Positions 1 to 12,862 of a stretch of DNA of 64,000 nt are shown here, one piece after another. A program made the translations under genes and the position numbers. The notes beneath the pieces were generated by a model that worked only from the letters and a program-made list of their open reading frames with translations, was not told the origin of the DNA and searched no databases. Location: contig DYYG01000013.1 of the NCBI GenBank assembly GCA_020741775.1, positions 186,001 to 250,000 on the forward strand, read 5' to 3'. The stretch is from Methylorubrum populi (GTDB lineage Bacteria > Pseudomonadota > Alphaproteobacteria > Rhizobiales > Beijerinckiaceae). Each line of letters opens with the position of its first letter. The first letter of the stretch is position 1.

Positions 1-142
1 GCAGGCCGTGCGCCAGGGTGCCGGAGACGCGCCGCGACTCGAGCACGAGGCGGGGCATCACGTCGGCCAGCGCCAGGGCGCCGCCGGTTTCGGGCCGGCC
101 GGGGCGGCGCTGGTCTGCCTCGACGAGCCGGGTGGGAGCCAT
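1..142 (-). CDS. DUF58 domain protein, N-terminal part (runs off the window)
   Basis: Only the first 47 codons are inside the window. The start is the ATG whose complement lies at 140-142, 11 bp after the moxR stop on the same strand. The visible segment contains VMPRLVLESRRVSGTLAHGL (about residues 28-47), which resembles the opening of DUF58 proteins that follow moxR. DUF58 proteins (vWA-like fold) are encoded beside MoxR ATPases and are thought to act with them in maturing or inserting metals into partner proteins. The identification rests on this short segment plus the moxR context. Confidence 0.7.
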   Translation of the reverse strand, partial: MAPTRLVEADQRRPGRPETGGALALADVMPRLVLESRRVSGTLAHGL

Positions 143-153
143 GCGATCCGGGC

Positions 154-1164
<1,011 letters not shown>

Positions 1165-1374
1165 GAAGTGGAACCCATGATTGCCGGGCGCGGATGCCCA
1201 GGGAAGGTGCAAGTCTGGCGCCGAACGCCGGCCGAACGCAAGCGCGGCGCTGCCGCGCGACAGATCGGCACTATATGGACCGGCCGGAGAAGCCGGGCAG
1301 GATCCCCGCGACATCGTGCATCGCGGGCCGGCACGGCTGCGCGCCCGCCGCTGGGCTCGGACAGGGGATATCGG

Positions 1375-1809
1375 ATGACGGACGAGGAGAGCGCAGCGTT
1401 TCCCGAGGGCTGGGAGGCCTTCACCGATCCGGGCTTCATCGCCCATGTCGGGCCGGTCTATCATCGCACCGTGGCGGGCGTGAAACAGTTCGCCTTCCGC
1501 ACCGAGGAGAAGCATGGCAACCTCGTCGGCATCGTCCATGGCGGCATGCTGCTGACCTTCGCCGACCGGGCGCTCAGCATCGTCGTCCGCGATGCCTGCG
1601 ACGGTGCCAAGGCGGTGACCATCGAGATGTCGAGCCAGTTCGTCGGCGCCGCGCAGATCGGCGACCTGATCGAGACGGTGCCGGAAATCGTGCGCAGGAC
1701 CTCCTCGCTGGTCTTCGTCCGCGGTACGCTCACCAGCGGCGGCCGACCGCTCGCGGCGGTGACCGGAATCTGGAAGGTGCTGAAGGACAAGCCGGGCGAC
1801 AGATCATGA
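1375..1809 (+). CDS. PaaI-type hotdog-fold acyl-CoA thioesterase
   Basis: 144 aa, the size of a single hotdog domain. The segment NLVGIVHGGMLLTFADRA (about residues 43-60) carries the HGGM motif of PaaI/4HBT thioesterases, which hydrolyse small acyl- or aryl-CoA thioesters. The frame is open further upstream, but the ATG at 1375 gives the expected length and leaves an intergenic promoter opposite moxR. The stop overlaps the next ATG (ATGA at 1806-1809), so it is translationally coupled to the DUF1285 gene and starts a chain reaching the CCA-adding enzyme. The substrate cannot be told from sequence. Confidence 0.85.
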   Translation: MTDEESAAFPEGWEAFTDPGFIAHVGPVYHRTVAGVKQFAFRTEEKHGNLVGIVHGGMLLTFADRALSIVVRDACDGAKAVTIEMSSQFVGAAQIGDLIETVPEIVRRTSSLVFVRGTLTSGGRPLAAVTGIWKVLKDKPGDRS

Positions 1810-2402
1810 CGCAGAGCGCCCCCGACGATCCCGCCCTGGCCCGCCTCAGCGCCGCCCTCGGCGCGGTGAACAAGGAGAGCGGCACACGCGGCCTGCCGCC
1901 GGTGGAGCAGTGGGATCCGGCGCATTGCGGCGAGATCGACATTCGCATCGCCGCCGATGGCACGTGGTTCCACAACGGCTCGGCCATCCGCAGGCCCAAG
2001 CTCGTCAAGCTGTTCGCCTCGATCCTGCGCCGGGAGCCCGACGGCTCGACCGTGCTCGTCACCCCCGTCGAGAAGGTGCGGATCCAGGTGGACGACGCGG
2101 CCTTCGCGGCGGTCGAGATGGCGGTGGAGGGGGAAGGGCCGCAGCGCCGCATCGCCTTCCGCACCCATGTGGACGACCTCGTGCCCGCCGATGCCGAGCA
2201 TCCGCTGCGCTTCACGGACGGGCCCGAGGGATTGAAGCCCTACCTGCATGTCCGCCGCGACCTCTGGGCCCTGGTGAGCCGGCCCCTGACCTACGACCTC
2301 GTCGCGCTGGGCGAGGAGCACGAGGTCGATGGGGAGAGCTGGTTCGGACTTTGGGCCGGCGGCCATTTCCATCGCATCGCCCCCGCCGGGGAGGCCGCAT
2401 GA
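1806..2402 (+). CDS. DUF1285 family protein
   Basis: 198 aa. The opening LPPVEQWDPAHCGEIDIRIA followed by DGTWFHNGSAIRRPKLVKLFASILRR is the typical DUF1285 signature; the family is conserved in alphaproteobacteria and has no settled function. No signal peptide or membrane segment is seen, so the product is probably cytoplasmic. Both ends overlap neighbours by ATGA junctions (1806-1809 and 2399-2402), which implies co-translation with the thioesterase and the CoA-pyrophosphatase. Confidence 0.85.
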   Translation: MTQSAPDDPALARLSAALGAVNKESGTRGLPPVEQWDPAHCGEIDIRIAADGTWFHNGSAIRRPKLVKLFASILRREPDGSTVLVTPVEKVRIQVDDAAFAAVEMAVEGEGPQRRIAFRTHVDDLVPADAEHPLRFTDGPEGLKPYLHVRRDLWALVSRPLTYDLVALGEEHEVDGESWFGLWAGGHFHRIAPAGEAA

Positions 2403-3073
2403 CGCTGCCGGTGGCGGCAGCCGGCTGCATCCCCGCCGACCCGTTCGGACTCGACGATGTCCTGGACCGGGCGGAACGCCGCCTGAGCCGCGTCGCCCCG
2501 GGGCCGGGCGTGCCGTTGTCCAACCCGCGCGGCGATCACGACCTCGATCCGGACGGATTCGCGGTGGCCCCGGCCACGCCGCACCGGCCCGCCGCCGTGC
2601 TCGTGCCGGTGATCGACCGGGCCGAGGGCGTGACGCTGCTGCTGACCAAGCGGGCGGCCCATCTGCGCGACCATTCCGGCCAAGTGGCCTTTCCCGGTGG
2701 CAAGGTCGATCCCGAGGACACCTCGCCGATCGACACCGCCCTGCGGGAGGCGCGGGAGGAGATCGGCCTGGAGGCCGGCGCGGTGCGCCCGCTGGGCTAT
2801 CTCGATCCCTATCTCTCCGGCACCGGCTTCCTCGTGATTCCGGTGGTCGGCCTCGTCACCCGGGAGGCGCGCCTGCATCCGAACCCGGCGGAGGTGGCGG
2901 CCTGCTTCGAGGTGCCGCTCCCCTTCCTGATGGACCCGGCGCGGCATGTCGTCCGTTCAGCGGCCTGGAAGGGCCGGACGCGTTATTTCTACGCCATCCC
3001 CTTCGAGGAACACCTGATCTGGGGCGTCACCGCTGGGATCGTGCATAACCTCTACGAACGTCTCTACGCCTGA
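2399..3073 (+). CDS. NUDIX hydrolase, CoA pyrophosphatase type
   Basis: 224 aa. It carries the CoA-pyrophosphatase signature LLTKRAAHLRDHSGQVAFPG directly before a complete NUDIX box (GGKVDPED, then LREAREEIGLEAG), with all REUXEEXGU positions filled. Such enzymes split CoA or its derivatives into 3',5'-ADP and phosphopantetheine, so a role in CoA or nucleotide clean-up is likely. An ATGA overlap couples it to DUF1285. In many alphaproteobacteria this gene precedes the CCA tRNA nucleotidyltransferase, as it does here. Confidence 0.92.
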   Translation: MTLPVAAAGCIPADPFGLDDVLDRAERRLSRVAPGPGVPLSNPRGDHDLDPDGFAVAPATPHRPAAVLVPVIDRAEGVTLLLTKRAAHLRDHSGQVAFPGGKVDPEDTSPIDTALREAREEIGLEAGAVRPLGYLDPYLSGTGFLVIPVVGLVTREARLHPNPAEVAACFEVPLPFLMDPARHVVRSAAWKGRTRYFYAIPFEEHLIWGVTAGIVHNLYERLYA

Positions 3074-3109
3074 CGACGAGCCGCCCGCCCACCGCAGATC
3101 GCGTCCCCC

Positions 3110-3367
3110 ATGCTCCGCCTCGTCCTTCAGGAAATCCTCCTGTTCTCCCTGCCTTTCCTGGCTTTCGCGGGATGGCTGCTGTTCGCCCGCCGCTCGCCGC
3201 TGGACCATGCGGAGTGGAAGCCGCAATGGACGCGGCTGGCCCTGGCCGGGCTGTTCATCGTGGTCGCCTCCCTGGTCATGACCGGGCTGACGGCCGAGCG
3301 CACGGCGGATGGCTACGTGCCGCCGCGCTACGAGAACGGGCGACTGGTGCCCGGCCATTTTCAATGA
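3110..3367 (+). CDS. DUF6111-like small membrane protein
   Basis: 85 aa with two hydrophobic helices (about residues 4-24 and 43-61) separated by a charged loop, so a small inner-membrane protein. The N-terminus MLRLVLQEILLFSLPFLAF and the C-terminal DGYVPPRYENGRLVPGHF match my recollection of DUF6111, a short family found between CoA-pyrophosphatase and CCA-transferase genes. Its stop overlaps the start of the following gene (ATGA at 3364-3367). Function is unknown. Confidence 0.75.
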   Translation: MLRLVLQEILLFSLPFLAFAGWLLFARRSPLDHAEWKPQWTRLALAGLFIVVASLVMTGLTAERTADGYVPPRYENGRLVPGHFQ

Positions 3368-4638
3368 TGCCCGACCCGCTTCCCCCCTCCCTCGACCCGC
3401 ACGGCCCGACCCGGCTCCTGGCGCGCGACGGCGTGCGGGCTTGCCTCGCCGCCCTTCGGGCCGAGGGTGAGGAGACCCGCCTCGTCGGCGGCTGCGTGCG
3501 CGATGCGCTGCTCGGCCAGATCGTCAGCGACATCGACCTGACGACGACGCTGCGACCCGAGGCCGTGATGGACCGCGCCCGCGCCGCCGGGATCAAGGCG
3601 GTGCCGACCGGAATCGAGCACGGCACCGTCACCCTCATCGTGGATGGCGCCCCTCACGAGGTGACGACCCTGCGCGAGGACGTGGAGACCGATGGGCGCC
3701 ACGCGGTGGTCCGCTTCGGCCGCGACTTCGTCCGCGACGCCGAGCGGCGCGACTTCACCATCAACGCCCTCTCCCTCGACGGCCAGGGTGGCCTGCACGA
3801 CACGACCGGCGGCGTCTCCGACCTCGCCGCCGGCCGGGTGCGCTTCATCGGCGACGCCGCGACCCGCATCCGCGAGGACGCCCTGCGGCTGCTGCGCTTC
3901 TTCCGCTTCCATGCCCGCTACGGGCGGGGTGCGCCGGATGCCGAGGGGCTCGCCGCCGCCATCGCCGCCCGCGACGGGCTCGACCGGCTCTCGCGGGAGC
4001 GGGTGCGCACGGAATTCCTGAAGCTGCTCCTGGCGCCCCGCGCCGTCGCGGCGGTCGTGATCCTGAGCGAGACGGGGCTGCTGCTGCGGATCCTCGGCGG
4101 CGTCGGCGAACTCGGGCGGTTCGGCCGGAGCGTGGCGGCCGAACCGCCTCTCGATGCGATCGCCCGCTTCGCGGCTCTGGCCGTGCGCACAGCCGAGGAT
4201 GCCGACCGGCTTCAGGCGAGCCTGCGCCTGTCGCGGGCCGAGCAGGCTCAGCTCGCGGGTTACGCCGCGGCGCTCACCGCCCTGCACGACCGGCCGGGGA
4301 TCGAGGCGGGTACGATGCCCGCTCTCGTCGCTCTTCACGGTGCCGAGCGGCTGCGCGAGGTCCTGGTCGCCGTGGCCGGAGAGCCGCGCCCGCAGGTCAC
4401 GGCGGAGGCCCTGGCGGTGCTCGATCGGATGGCCGCCTCCGGCACGCGGCCGGTGCTGCCGCTCGCCGGCGCCGACCTCGTCGCCCGGGGCGTGCCGCCG
4501 GGGCGCGCGGTGGGCGTCGGCCTGCGGGCCGCGCATGCCCTCTGGCTCGCCAGCGGTTGCCCCGACGACGCAGCCGCCCGCGAGCGGTTGATCCTCCGGG
4601 CACTCGAAGCGGCTGGCAATGAGACGGGATCCGCTTGA
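3364..4638 (+). CDS. cca: CCA tRNA nucleotidyltransferase / poly(A) polymerase family
   Basis: 424 aa. It adds or repairs the 3' CCA of tRNAs. The catalytic head is visible: RLVGGCVRDALLG (about residues 40-52) then SDIDLTT with the metal-binding D-x-D, followed by RRDFTINALSLD (about 136-147) and RIREDALRLLRFFRFHARYG, the hallmarks of class II CCA enzymes. Two ATGs are adjacent (3364 and 3367); the first overlaps the upstream stop and was chosen. The gene ends inside a long imperfect palindrome (4620-4658) that may serve as its transcript end. Confidence 0.95.
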   Translation: MMPDPLPPSLDPHGPTRLLARDGVRACLAALRAEGEETRLVGGCVRDALLGQIVSDIDLTTTLRPEAVMDRARAAGIKAVPTGIEHGTVTLIVDGAPHEVTTLREDVETDGRHAVVRFGRDFVRDAERRDFTINALSLDGQGGLHDTTGGVSDLAAGRVRFIGDAATRIREDALRLLRFFRFHARYGRGAPDAEGLAAAIAARDGLDRLSRERVRTEFLKLLLAPRAVAAVVILSETGLLLRILGGVGELGRFGRSVAAEPPLDAIARFAALAVRTAEDADRLQASLRLSRAEQAQLAGYAAALTALHDRPGIEAGTMPALVALHGAERLREVLVAVAGEPRPQVTAEALAVLDRMAASGTRPVLPLAGADLVARGVPPGRAVGVGLRAAHALWLASGCPDDAAARERLILRALEAAGNETGSA

Positions 4639-4658
4639 TCGAAGCGAATCCCGTCTCA
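4620..4658. repeat. Imperfect long palindrome overlapping the end of cca
   Basis: Arms GAGACGGGATYCGCTT and AAGCGRATCCCGTCTC flank a five-base loop GATCG. The left arm lies inside the last codons of cca. It is organised like the palindrome at 28130-28170, which also has a CGCTT/AAGCG core. It may act as a transcript-stabilising or terminating hairpin. Confidence 0.6.
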
Positions 4659-4732
4659 GCAAGCCCGCACGGCGCCCGAGCGAAGCCTAGATCCGCCATT
4701 TCGAAGGGATCGAACGGATCTGGTACGGCACA

Positions 4733-4769
4733 TAAAAAAGGCGCCGGTTTCCCGACGCCTTTTGAAAAA
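4733..4769 (-). terminator. Rho-independent terminator of the atp operon
   Basis: Read on the minus strand, AAAAGGCGTCGG and CCGGCGCCTTTT pair around a GAAA loop and run into TTTTTTAT. It lies 18 bp after the atpC stop. Poly-A on one side and poly-T on the other make it potentially bidirectional. Confidence 0.85.
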
Positions 4770-4787
4770 CCCGAACCCGCGAAAGCC

Positions 4788-5189
4788 TCAGAGGCTCAGC
4801 GTGTGCTTGGCTTCCTGCATCTGAACGATCTGGGCGTTCAGAGCCTCGCGCTTGGCGAGGTCCTGGGTGGCATCGCGGGCCAACTCGGCCGCCTCGATCT
4901 CCTTGTCGATCATAGCGGGAGTGATTTCCTCGATCGGCGCCGCGCGCTCGGCCAGGACCGTCACGGCGTTCGGGCCGATATCGGCGAAACCGCCCTGGAC
5001 ATAGATGCGCTTGCCGTTGCCGGCCCGCTCGGTGACGGTGATGACGCCGACCTTGAGGGTGGTGAGCACGGGCGCGTGGCCCGGCAGAACGGTCATCTCG
5101 CCCTCGGTGCCGGGAAGCTGCACCGCCTCGACCTCGCCGGAATACAGCGTCCGCTCGGGGCCGACGAAATCGAAATGGAAGGTGGCCAT
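4788..5189 (-). CDS. atpC: ATP synthase F1 subunit epsilon
   Basis: 133 aa. Epsilon links the gamma shaft to the c-ring and modulates ATP hydrolysis. The sequence starts FHFDFVGPERTLYSGEVEAV and contains the conserved GEMTVLPGHAPVLTTLK and YVQGGFADI segments; the short C-terminal helical part is complete. It is the last gene of the minus-strand operon, 159 bp after atpD, and is followed by a good terminator at 4733-4769. The 159 bp gap is unusually long for an F1 operon and carries no convincing gene. Confidence 0.97.
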   Translation of the reverse strand: MATFHFDFVGPERTLYSGEVEAVQLPGTEGEMTVLPGHAPVLTTLKVGVITVTERAGNGKRIYVQGGFADIGPNAVTVLAERAAPIEEITPAMIDKEIEAAELARDATQDLAKREALNAQIVQMQEAKHTLSL

Positions 5190-5348
5190 CTTCTGAAGGT
5201 CCCGAGTTGGTGTCTACGGACACCGGTGCTCCCTGTCGGGGACCGACGGCGTCCGGCTTCGCTCACATGCCGTGCGGGCCCCGACTCCGTCATCGGAGCC
5301 CACGAGGAGGGAAGCGGCTCCGGTCCGGCGCCGCTTCCTCGCGCTTCC

Positions 5349-6818
<1,470 letters not shown>

Positions 6819-7703
6819 TCAGAGCGCTTCCGCGCCCGAAATGATCTCGATGAGTTCCTTGGTGATCATGGCCTGACGCGTGCGGTTGTAGACCAGCGTC
6901 TGCTTCTTGATCATCTCGCCCGCGTTGCGGGTCGCGGAATCCATGGCGCTCATGCGCGCGCCCTGCTCGGAGGCGGCGTTTTCCAGGAGCGCCCGGAAGA
7001 CCTGAACGGTGAGGTTCTTCGGCAGCAGCGTCTCGAGGATGGTCTCCTCGCTCGGCTCGAACTCCATCGCCGCGTCCGATCCGGCGGCAGTCGCGGCCTC
7101 GGCCTGCGGCAGCTCGGCCGGGATCAGCTTCTGCGCCGTCGGGATCTGCGAGATCACCGAGCGGAACTCCGAGTAGAACAGCGTCGCGACGTCGAACTCG
7201 CCGGCCTCGAAGCGGGCCAGGATGTCGTCGGCGATCTCGGCGGCGAAGGGGTAGTCGACCGGCTTGTTGCCGCGGATGTCGCGCGAGGCGATGATCTGTT
7301 CGCGGAACTGGCGGCGCAGGATGTCGAGGCCCTTCTTGCCGACCGTCATGATCTTGACGGTCTTGCCCTCGGCCAACAGCCGATTGGCATGCTCGCGGGC
7401 GAGACGCGCGATCGAGGAGTTGAAGGCGCCGGCCAGACCACGGTCGCCGGTGCAGACCACGAGCAGATGCACTTGGTCCTTGCCGGTGCCGGAGAGCAGG
7501 CGCGGAGCGCCGACGCCGCCGATCAGGTTGCCGGCGAGATTGCCGAGCACCCGAGCCATCTTTTCGGCGTAGGGACGCCCGTTCTCGGCGGCATTCTGGG
7601 CGCGCCGCAGCTTGGCGGCGGCGACCATCTGCATCGCCTTGGTGATCTTCTGCGTCGCCTTCACCGAGGTGATGCGGTTGCGCAGGTCCTTCAAGCTGGC
7701 CAT
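6819..7703 (-). CDS. atpG: ATP synthase F1 subunit gamma
   Basis: 294 aa. Gamma forms the rotating shaft of F1. The N-terminus [22 protein letters not shown] and the C-terminal [20 protein letters not shown] (about residues 270-289) form the classic paired coiled-coil helices, and the [10 protein letters not shown] segment is present. It is preceded by a 149 bp gap that holds two GC-rich hairpins (7735-7843), which could tune atpG expression relative to atpA. Confidence 0.98.
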   Translation of the reverse strand: MASLKDLRNRITSVKATQKITKAMQMVAAAKLRRAQNAAENGRPYAEKMARVLGNLAGNLIGGVGAPRLLSGTGKDQVHLLVVCTGDRGLAGAFNSSIARLAREHANRLLAEGKTVKIMTVGKKGLDILRRQFREQIIASRDIRGNKPVDYPFAAEIADDILARFEAGEFDVATLFYSEFRSVISQIPTAQKLIPAELPQAEAATAAGSDAAMEFEPSEETILETLLPKNLTVQVFRALLENAASEQGARMSAMDSATRNAGEMIKKQTLVYNRTRQAMITKELIEIISGAEAL

Positions 7704-7734
7704 CGGGGGCGTCCGGGTCCGTTCAAGAGAGCCT

Positions 7735-7843
7735 CTCCTCCCCCCTTGCGGGGAGGAGCCGGAGGTGGGGGTGGTTCAGAAGGCACCGCAGAGCTGCATC
7801 CGGCACCACCCGCACCCGAACCCCTCCCCGCCAGGGGGAGGGG
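7735..7843. repeat. Paired REP-like hairpins inside the atp operon
   Basis: Between atpA and atpG lie two GC-rich stem-loops: CTCCTCCCC/GGGGAGGAG (7735-7758) and CCCCTCCCC/GGGGAGGGG (7821-7843). They are separated by a segment with GGTGGGGGTGGTT and CACCACCCGCACCC parts. A related single hairpin lies at 47588-47615. They behave like repetitive extragenic palindromes placed within an operon. Confidence 0.7.
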
Positions 7844-7852
7844 ACGGTGCCT

Positions 7853-9382
<1,530 letters not shown>

Positions 9383-9456
9383 CGTCGGGCCTCTTAAAGG
9401 TCGGGTGCGTGTCTGTTCGGGTGTCGGGTCAGTTCGCGAAGGGCTCTCGAGGCCCC

Positions 9457-10026
9457 TCAGCGCGCTTCCCGCATGGCGAGACGGATGCTGTTGAGCTTGG
9501 TGCGGAGCGAGGCGTCGATCATGCGCGAGCCCAGCTTCACGACGATCCCGCCGATCAGGCTCGGATCGATGTGCAGGTCGATATCGACCTCGGCGCGGGC
9601 GACATCGCGCAGCGACGCCTTGATCTCCTCGATCACCGCGTCGGACGGACGCTCGGCGAGGCGGACCTCGGCGCGGACGATCCCCTTGGCCTCGCGCACC
9701 TTCTCACGATAGGCGCGGATCATGTCCGGCAGGGCGAACAGGCGGCGATTGGCGGCCGACAGCTTGATGAAGTTGGCGGCGAGCCCGGAAATTCCGGCCC
9801 GGCCGAGCAGGGCGCCGACGGCGGCCGTCTGCTCCTCGGCCGAGAAGGCCGGGCTCTTCACGAGCCGGCGCAGATCGCCGCTCTCCTGATACAATGCGTC
9901 GAATGCGTCGAGGTTCTTCGCGACGTCATCGACCTGACCCTCATCGCGGGCCAGCTCGTACAGGGCCAACGCGTAGCGGCCCGCCACGCCTGCCAACAGG
10001 GGACCCTCGGAACCGTTCTGCGCCAC
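9457..10026 (-). CDS. atpH: ATP synthase F1 subunit delta
   Basis: 189 aa. Delta is the peripheral-stalk subunit joining F1 to F0. The N-terminal helical part [18 protein letters not shown] and the C-terminal [21 protein letters not shown] (about residues 158-178) are the family signature. It is the first gene of the atpHAGDC operon, so the operon promoter should lie in 10027-10257 on the minus strand. Long plus-strand frames across 4.6-10 kb are antisense shadows of this operon. Confidence 0.96.
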   Translation of the reverse strand: MAQNGSEGPLLAGVAGRYALALYELARDEGQVDDVAKNLDAFDALYQESGDLRRLVKSPAFSAEEQTAAVGALLGRAGISGLAANFIKLSAANRRLFALPDMIRAYREKVREAKGIVRAEVRLAERPSDAVIEEIKASLRDVARAEVDIDLHIDPSLIGGIVVKLGSRMIDASLRTKLNSIRLAMREAR

Positions 10027-10257
10027 CCGTCGCTCTCTCTTGTCCTTGCCCGCCGGTCCTTCGCGCCCACGCTCACCTTACGTCGAAGGCGGCGGAGGGA
10101 GGCCCTTGGGGATTGGAAATGCACCGGGCACGAAAGGCCTTGAGCGGTCTTCCCGCGGCGCGGCTGTCGCCTAGCATGCGTTCCAGGGGTGCGCAAGGCG
10201 AGGTTCGGGCAATGGTTGAGCTTGCATCGACCTTACGTCGCCCGCGACGGAGCCGGT

Positions 10258-10635
10258 TCAGCTCTTTTCAGGCACCGGCTGCCCGATCCGCACCAGGGTT
10301 CCGTCCGGATCGGAGAGGGCGAATTCGAGGGTGCCCCACGCCGTCTCCTCGGGGCCGTCGCCACCGATGATCTCCGCCCGGAGGCTGGCGGCCAGCGCCG
10401 CAACCTCCCGAGTGTAGAGATAGAGACCGAAGGGGTTCCGGTCCGGCGGGAGCCATCCGGGTTCGGACTTGCGCAGGTGCAGCCGGGCGCCGTCGGGGCG
10501 TGACAGGATGCGGTACGTCTGCTGCCACGCCTCCTGACCGGGCGCACGATGGAAACCGAGCCGGGCATAGAAGGCCTCAGACCGGTCGAGATCGTTGCAG
10601 GGCAGGATCGCGACGAGGCAATCGATCCGATCCAT
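10258..10635 (-). CDS. VOC (glyoxalase/bleomycin-resistance fold) protein
   Basis: 125 aa, one VOC unit. ILPCNDLDRSEAFYARLGFH (about residues 9-28) is the typical first beta-alpha-beta of the fold, and the end EFALSDPDGTLVRIGQPV is the usual metal-site-bearing terminal strand. The ATG at 10635 lies 5 bp after the hemH stop, so it is probably co-transcribed with hemH. The substrate is unknown; the fold covers glyoxalase I, dioxygenases and antibiotic-binding proteins, so a resistance role should not be assumed. Confidence 0.8.
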   Translation of the reverse strand: MDRIDCLVAILPCNDLDRSEAFYARLGFHRAPGQEAWQQTYRILSRPDGARLHLRKSEPGWLPPDRNPFGLYLYTREVAALAASLRAEIIGGDGPEETAWGTLEFALSDPDGTLVRIGQPVPEKS

Positions 10636-10640
10636 CCCGG

Positions 10641-11723
10641 CTAGATCCAGCCCTGCAATTCCCGCCGCACGACGTTCTCGATCACCCGCATGCCGAGGTC
10701 GGAATCGTTGAGGCAGGGGATGAAGGCGTATTTCTCGCCGCCATTCTCCTCGAAATAGTGGCGGTTCTCGCCGTCGAGCTCCTCCAGCGTCTCCAGGCAG
10801 TCGGCGCTGAAGCCCGGCGCCACGATCGCCATGCGCTTCACGCCGGACTTGGCGAGCGCCTGCACGGTCTCGTCGGTATAGGGCTTGAGCCATTCCTCGT
10901 TGCCGAAGCGCGATTGGAAGGTCACCCGCATCTGTTCGGGGGTGTAGCCCATCGCCTCGCGGATCAGCCGGCCGGTCTTCAGGCACTGGCAATGGTAGGG
11001 ATCGCCCTTGAGCAGGTAGCTCTTGGGCACGCCGTGGAACGAGGTGAGGATCACCTCCGGCTCGAAATCGAGCTTGGCCAGACCCTCGCGGATCGATTGG
11101 GCCATCGCCTCGATATAGACCGGGTCGTCATGGTAGGGCGGCGAGACCCGCACGGTCGGCTGCCAGCGCATCTGCATCAGCGCCTTGAAGGCCTGGTCGC
11201 AGGCGGTGGCGGAGGTGGCCGCCGCGTATTGCGGGTAGAGCGGCACCAGCAGGATGCGGTCGCAGCCCTGGTCGAGCAGGGCCTGGATGCGCAGGGACAC
11301 CTCCGGCTTGCCGTAACGCATCGCCCAATCGACCACGACGGCATCGCCCATCGCCGCCTGCAGCTTCTCGCACTGGCCGCGGGTGATGGTCTTGAGCGGG
11401 CCCTCGTCGCGCTCGTTGTTCCAGATGCTGGCATAGTCGCGGCCCTTCGGCCCCGGCCGCTTGGTCAGGATGATCAGGTTGAGCAGCGGCCACCAGATCA
11501 GGCGCGGCACCTCGATGACCCGGCGGTCGGAGAGGAACTCCTTGAGGTAGCGGCGCATCGGCCAGTAGCTGGTGCCCTCGGGGGTGCCGAGATTCATCAG
11601 CAGCACGCCGACGCGCCCGGTCCTCACGGCGGGATGGTCCGGCGGCAGCGGGTTCGGCGCGGGGCGCACGGGCTGGCGCATCAGGGTCTCGGGCAGGGTC
11701 TCGGGTGGGACGCGTTCGTTCAT
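10641..11723 (-). CDS. hemH: Ferrochelatase (protoheme ferro-lyase)
   Basis: 360 aa. It inserts Fe2+ into protoporphyrin IX, the last step of heme b synthesis. GVLLMNLGTPEGTSYWPMRRYLKEFLSD, the ferrochelatase signature LTSFHGVPKSYLLKGDPYH with its metal-binding His, and the late APGFSADCLETLEEL with the catalytic Glu are all present. A GTG at 11738 is possible, but the ATG at 11723 was preferred; both lie upstream of the conserved core. hemE and hemJ sit 20 kb away, so heme genes are dispersed in this window. Confidence 0.95.
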   Translation of the reverse strand: MNERVPPETLPETLMRQPVRPAPNPLPPDHPAVRTGRVGVLLMNLGTPEGTSYWPMRRYLKEFLSDRRVIEVPRLIWWPLLNLIILTKRPGPKGRDYASIWNNERDEGPLKTITRGQCEKLQAAMGDAVVVDWAMRYGKPEVSLRIQALLDQGCDRILLVPLYPQYAAATSATACDQAFKALMQMRWQPTVRVSPPYHDDPVYIEAMAQSIREGLAKLDFEPEVILTSFHGVPKSYLLKGDPYHCQCLKTGRLIREAMGYTPEQMRVTFQSRFGNEEWLKPYTDETVQALAKSGVKRMAIVAPGFSADCLETLEELDGENRHYFEENGGEKYAFIPCLNDSDLGMRVIENVVRRELQGWI

Positions 11724-11896
11724 CGGATTTCCGGTCACGGGCTCTCGCCTTCCGTCGACGCGGCAAGCGATCCAGTTGTGCGGGCCGGCCGTTCGATCTA
11801 GAGCAGGCGGCTTTTCAAGGCCAAGGCTCCCTGTCGGAGTCCGGCCCGAAGATTGGCGAACCCATCGCCCGAAATCGCTCCGGAGGCCAGCGCGAC

Positions 11897-12853
11897 ATGC
11901 CGTCCCCCCGCTACTTCCTGAAGCACTTCGTGCCGTTTACGGGCTATCCGTATACGGGGGCGCCCGCCGCCTGCAACCTGTGCGGCTGCCGCGACGCGGT
12001 CACCGTCGCCGAGACCGACCGGCGCCTGAAGACCCTGCGCTCGATCGCCTGCACGCAATGCGGCCTGATCCGCACCGATCCGATGCCGACGCCGGACGAG
12101 TTGGCCGAATATTACTCGACCGCCTACCGGGCCGATTACCAGCTCGCCTTCGCCGGCGGCCCGCCGCGCCACCACCTCAACCGCTCCGCCCGCGAGGCCA
12201 TCTTCCGCGCCGATCTGCTGGCGCCGAAGCTGAAGGCCGGCGCGACCCTGCTCGATTTCGGCTCGGGCTCGGGCGAGTTCCTGGCGGAAGCCAAGCGGCG
12301 CGGCTGCGCGGTGATCGGCGTCGAGCCGGGGCGTGACTACGCGACGTATGCCCGGACGCAGCACGGCGTCGAGGTGCTCGACGAGGCGGAGGATCCGAAC
12401 CGCTTCCCCGCCGGCCATTTCGACGTGATCTCCACGCACCACGTGCTGGAGCATCTGCGCAACCCGGCCGAGACGATGGAGCGCCTCGCCCGCTGGCTGA
12501 AGCCGGACGGCATCCTCTACGCGGCGGTGCCGAACATGGCCGCCACCGGCAAGCCGCCGCATGAGCGTTTCCACTTCGCCCATGTCCACGGCTATGTGCG
12601 CGAGACCTTCGACCTGCTCGCCCGCCGCGCCGGCCTCGTGCCGCATACCGAGTACTGGCGGGAGGACACTACGGTGGTCTACCGCAAGACCGACGCCCCG
12701 GCGGTGCCGCTGAAGAATCCCGGCCTCGCCGACCGGCTCGCCGTCGATCTGAAGCCGGTCTCGGCGGGGCTCTATCTCGCCTCCGGCGCCTGGATCTGGC
12801 CGGCCCTGCGGCGCAACGCCAAGGCGGTGCGGGACGGCCTCGCCAAGCGCTGA
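11897..12853 (+). CDS. SAM-dependent methyltransferase with N-terminal zinc-finger-like Cys motifs
   Basis: 318 aa. The N-terminus has CNLCGC (about residues 25-30) and CTQCG (about 52-56), likely a structural zinc site, followed by a Rossmann methyltransferase core: motif I LLDFGSGSGEFLAEAKRRGC and FDVISTHHVLEHLRNP. This architecture occurs in sugar or surface-polysaccharide methyltransferases, but no sugar genes adjoin it, so the substrate is unknown. It starts a plus-strand run with the 5'-nucleotidase-like gene (10 bp gap) and ung. Confidence 0.85.
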   Translation: MPSPRYFLKHFVPFTGYPYTGAPAACNLCGCRDAVTVAETDRRLKTLRSIACTQCGLIRTDPMPTPDELAEYYSTAYRADYQLAFAGGPPRHHLNRSAREAIFRADLLAPKLKAGATLLDFGSGSGEFLAEAKRRGCAVIGVEPGRDYATYARTQHGVEVLDEAEDPNRFPAGHFDVISTHHVLEHLRNPAETMERLARWLKPDGILYAAVPNMAATGKPPHERFHFAHVHGYVRETFDLLARRAGLVPHTEYWREDTTVVYRKTDAPAVPLKNPGLADRLAVDLKPVSAGLYLASGAWIWPALRRNAKAVRDGLAKR

Positions 12854-12862
12854 ACCGGGCCG

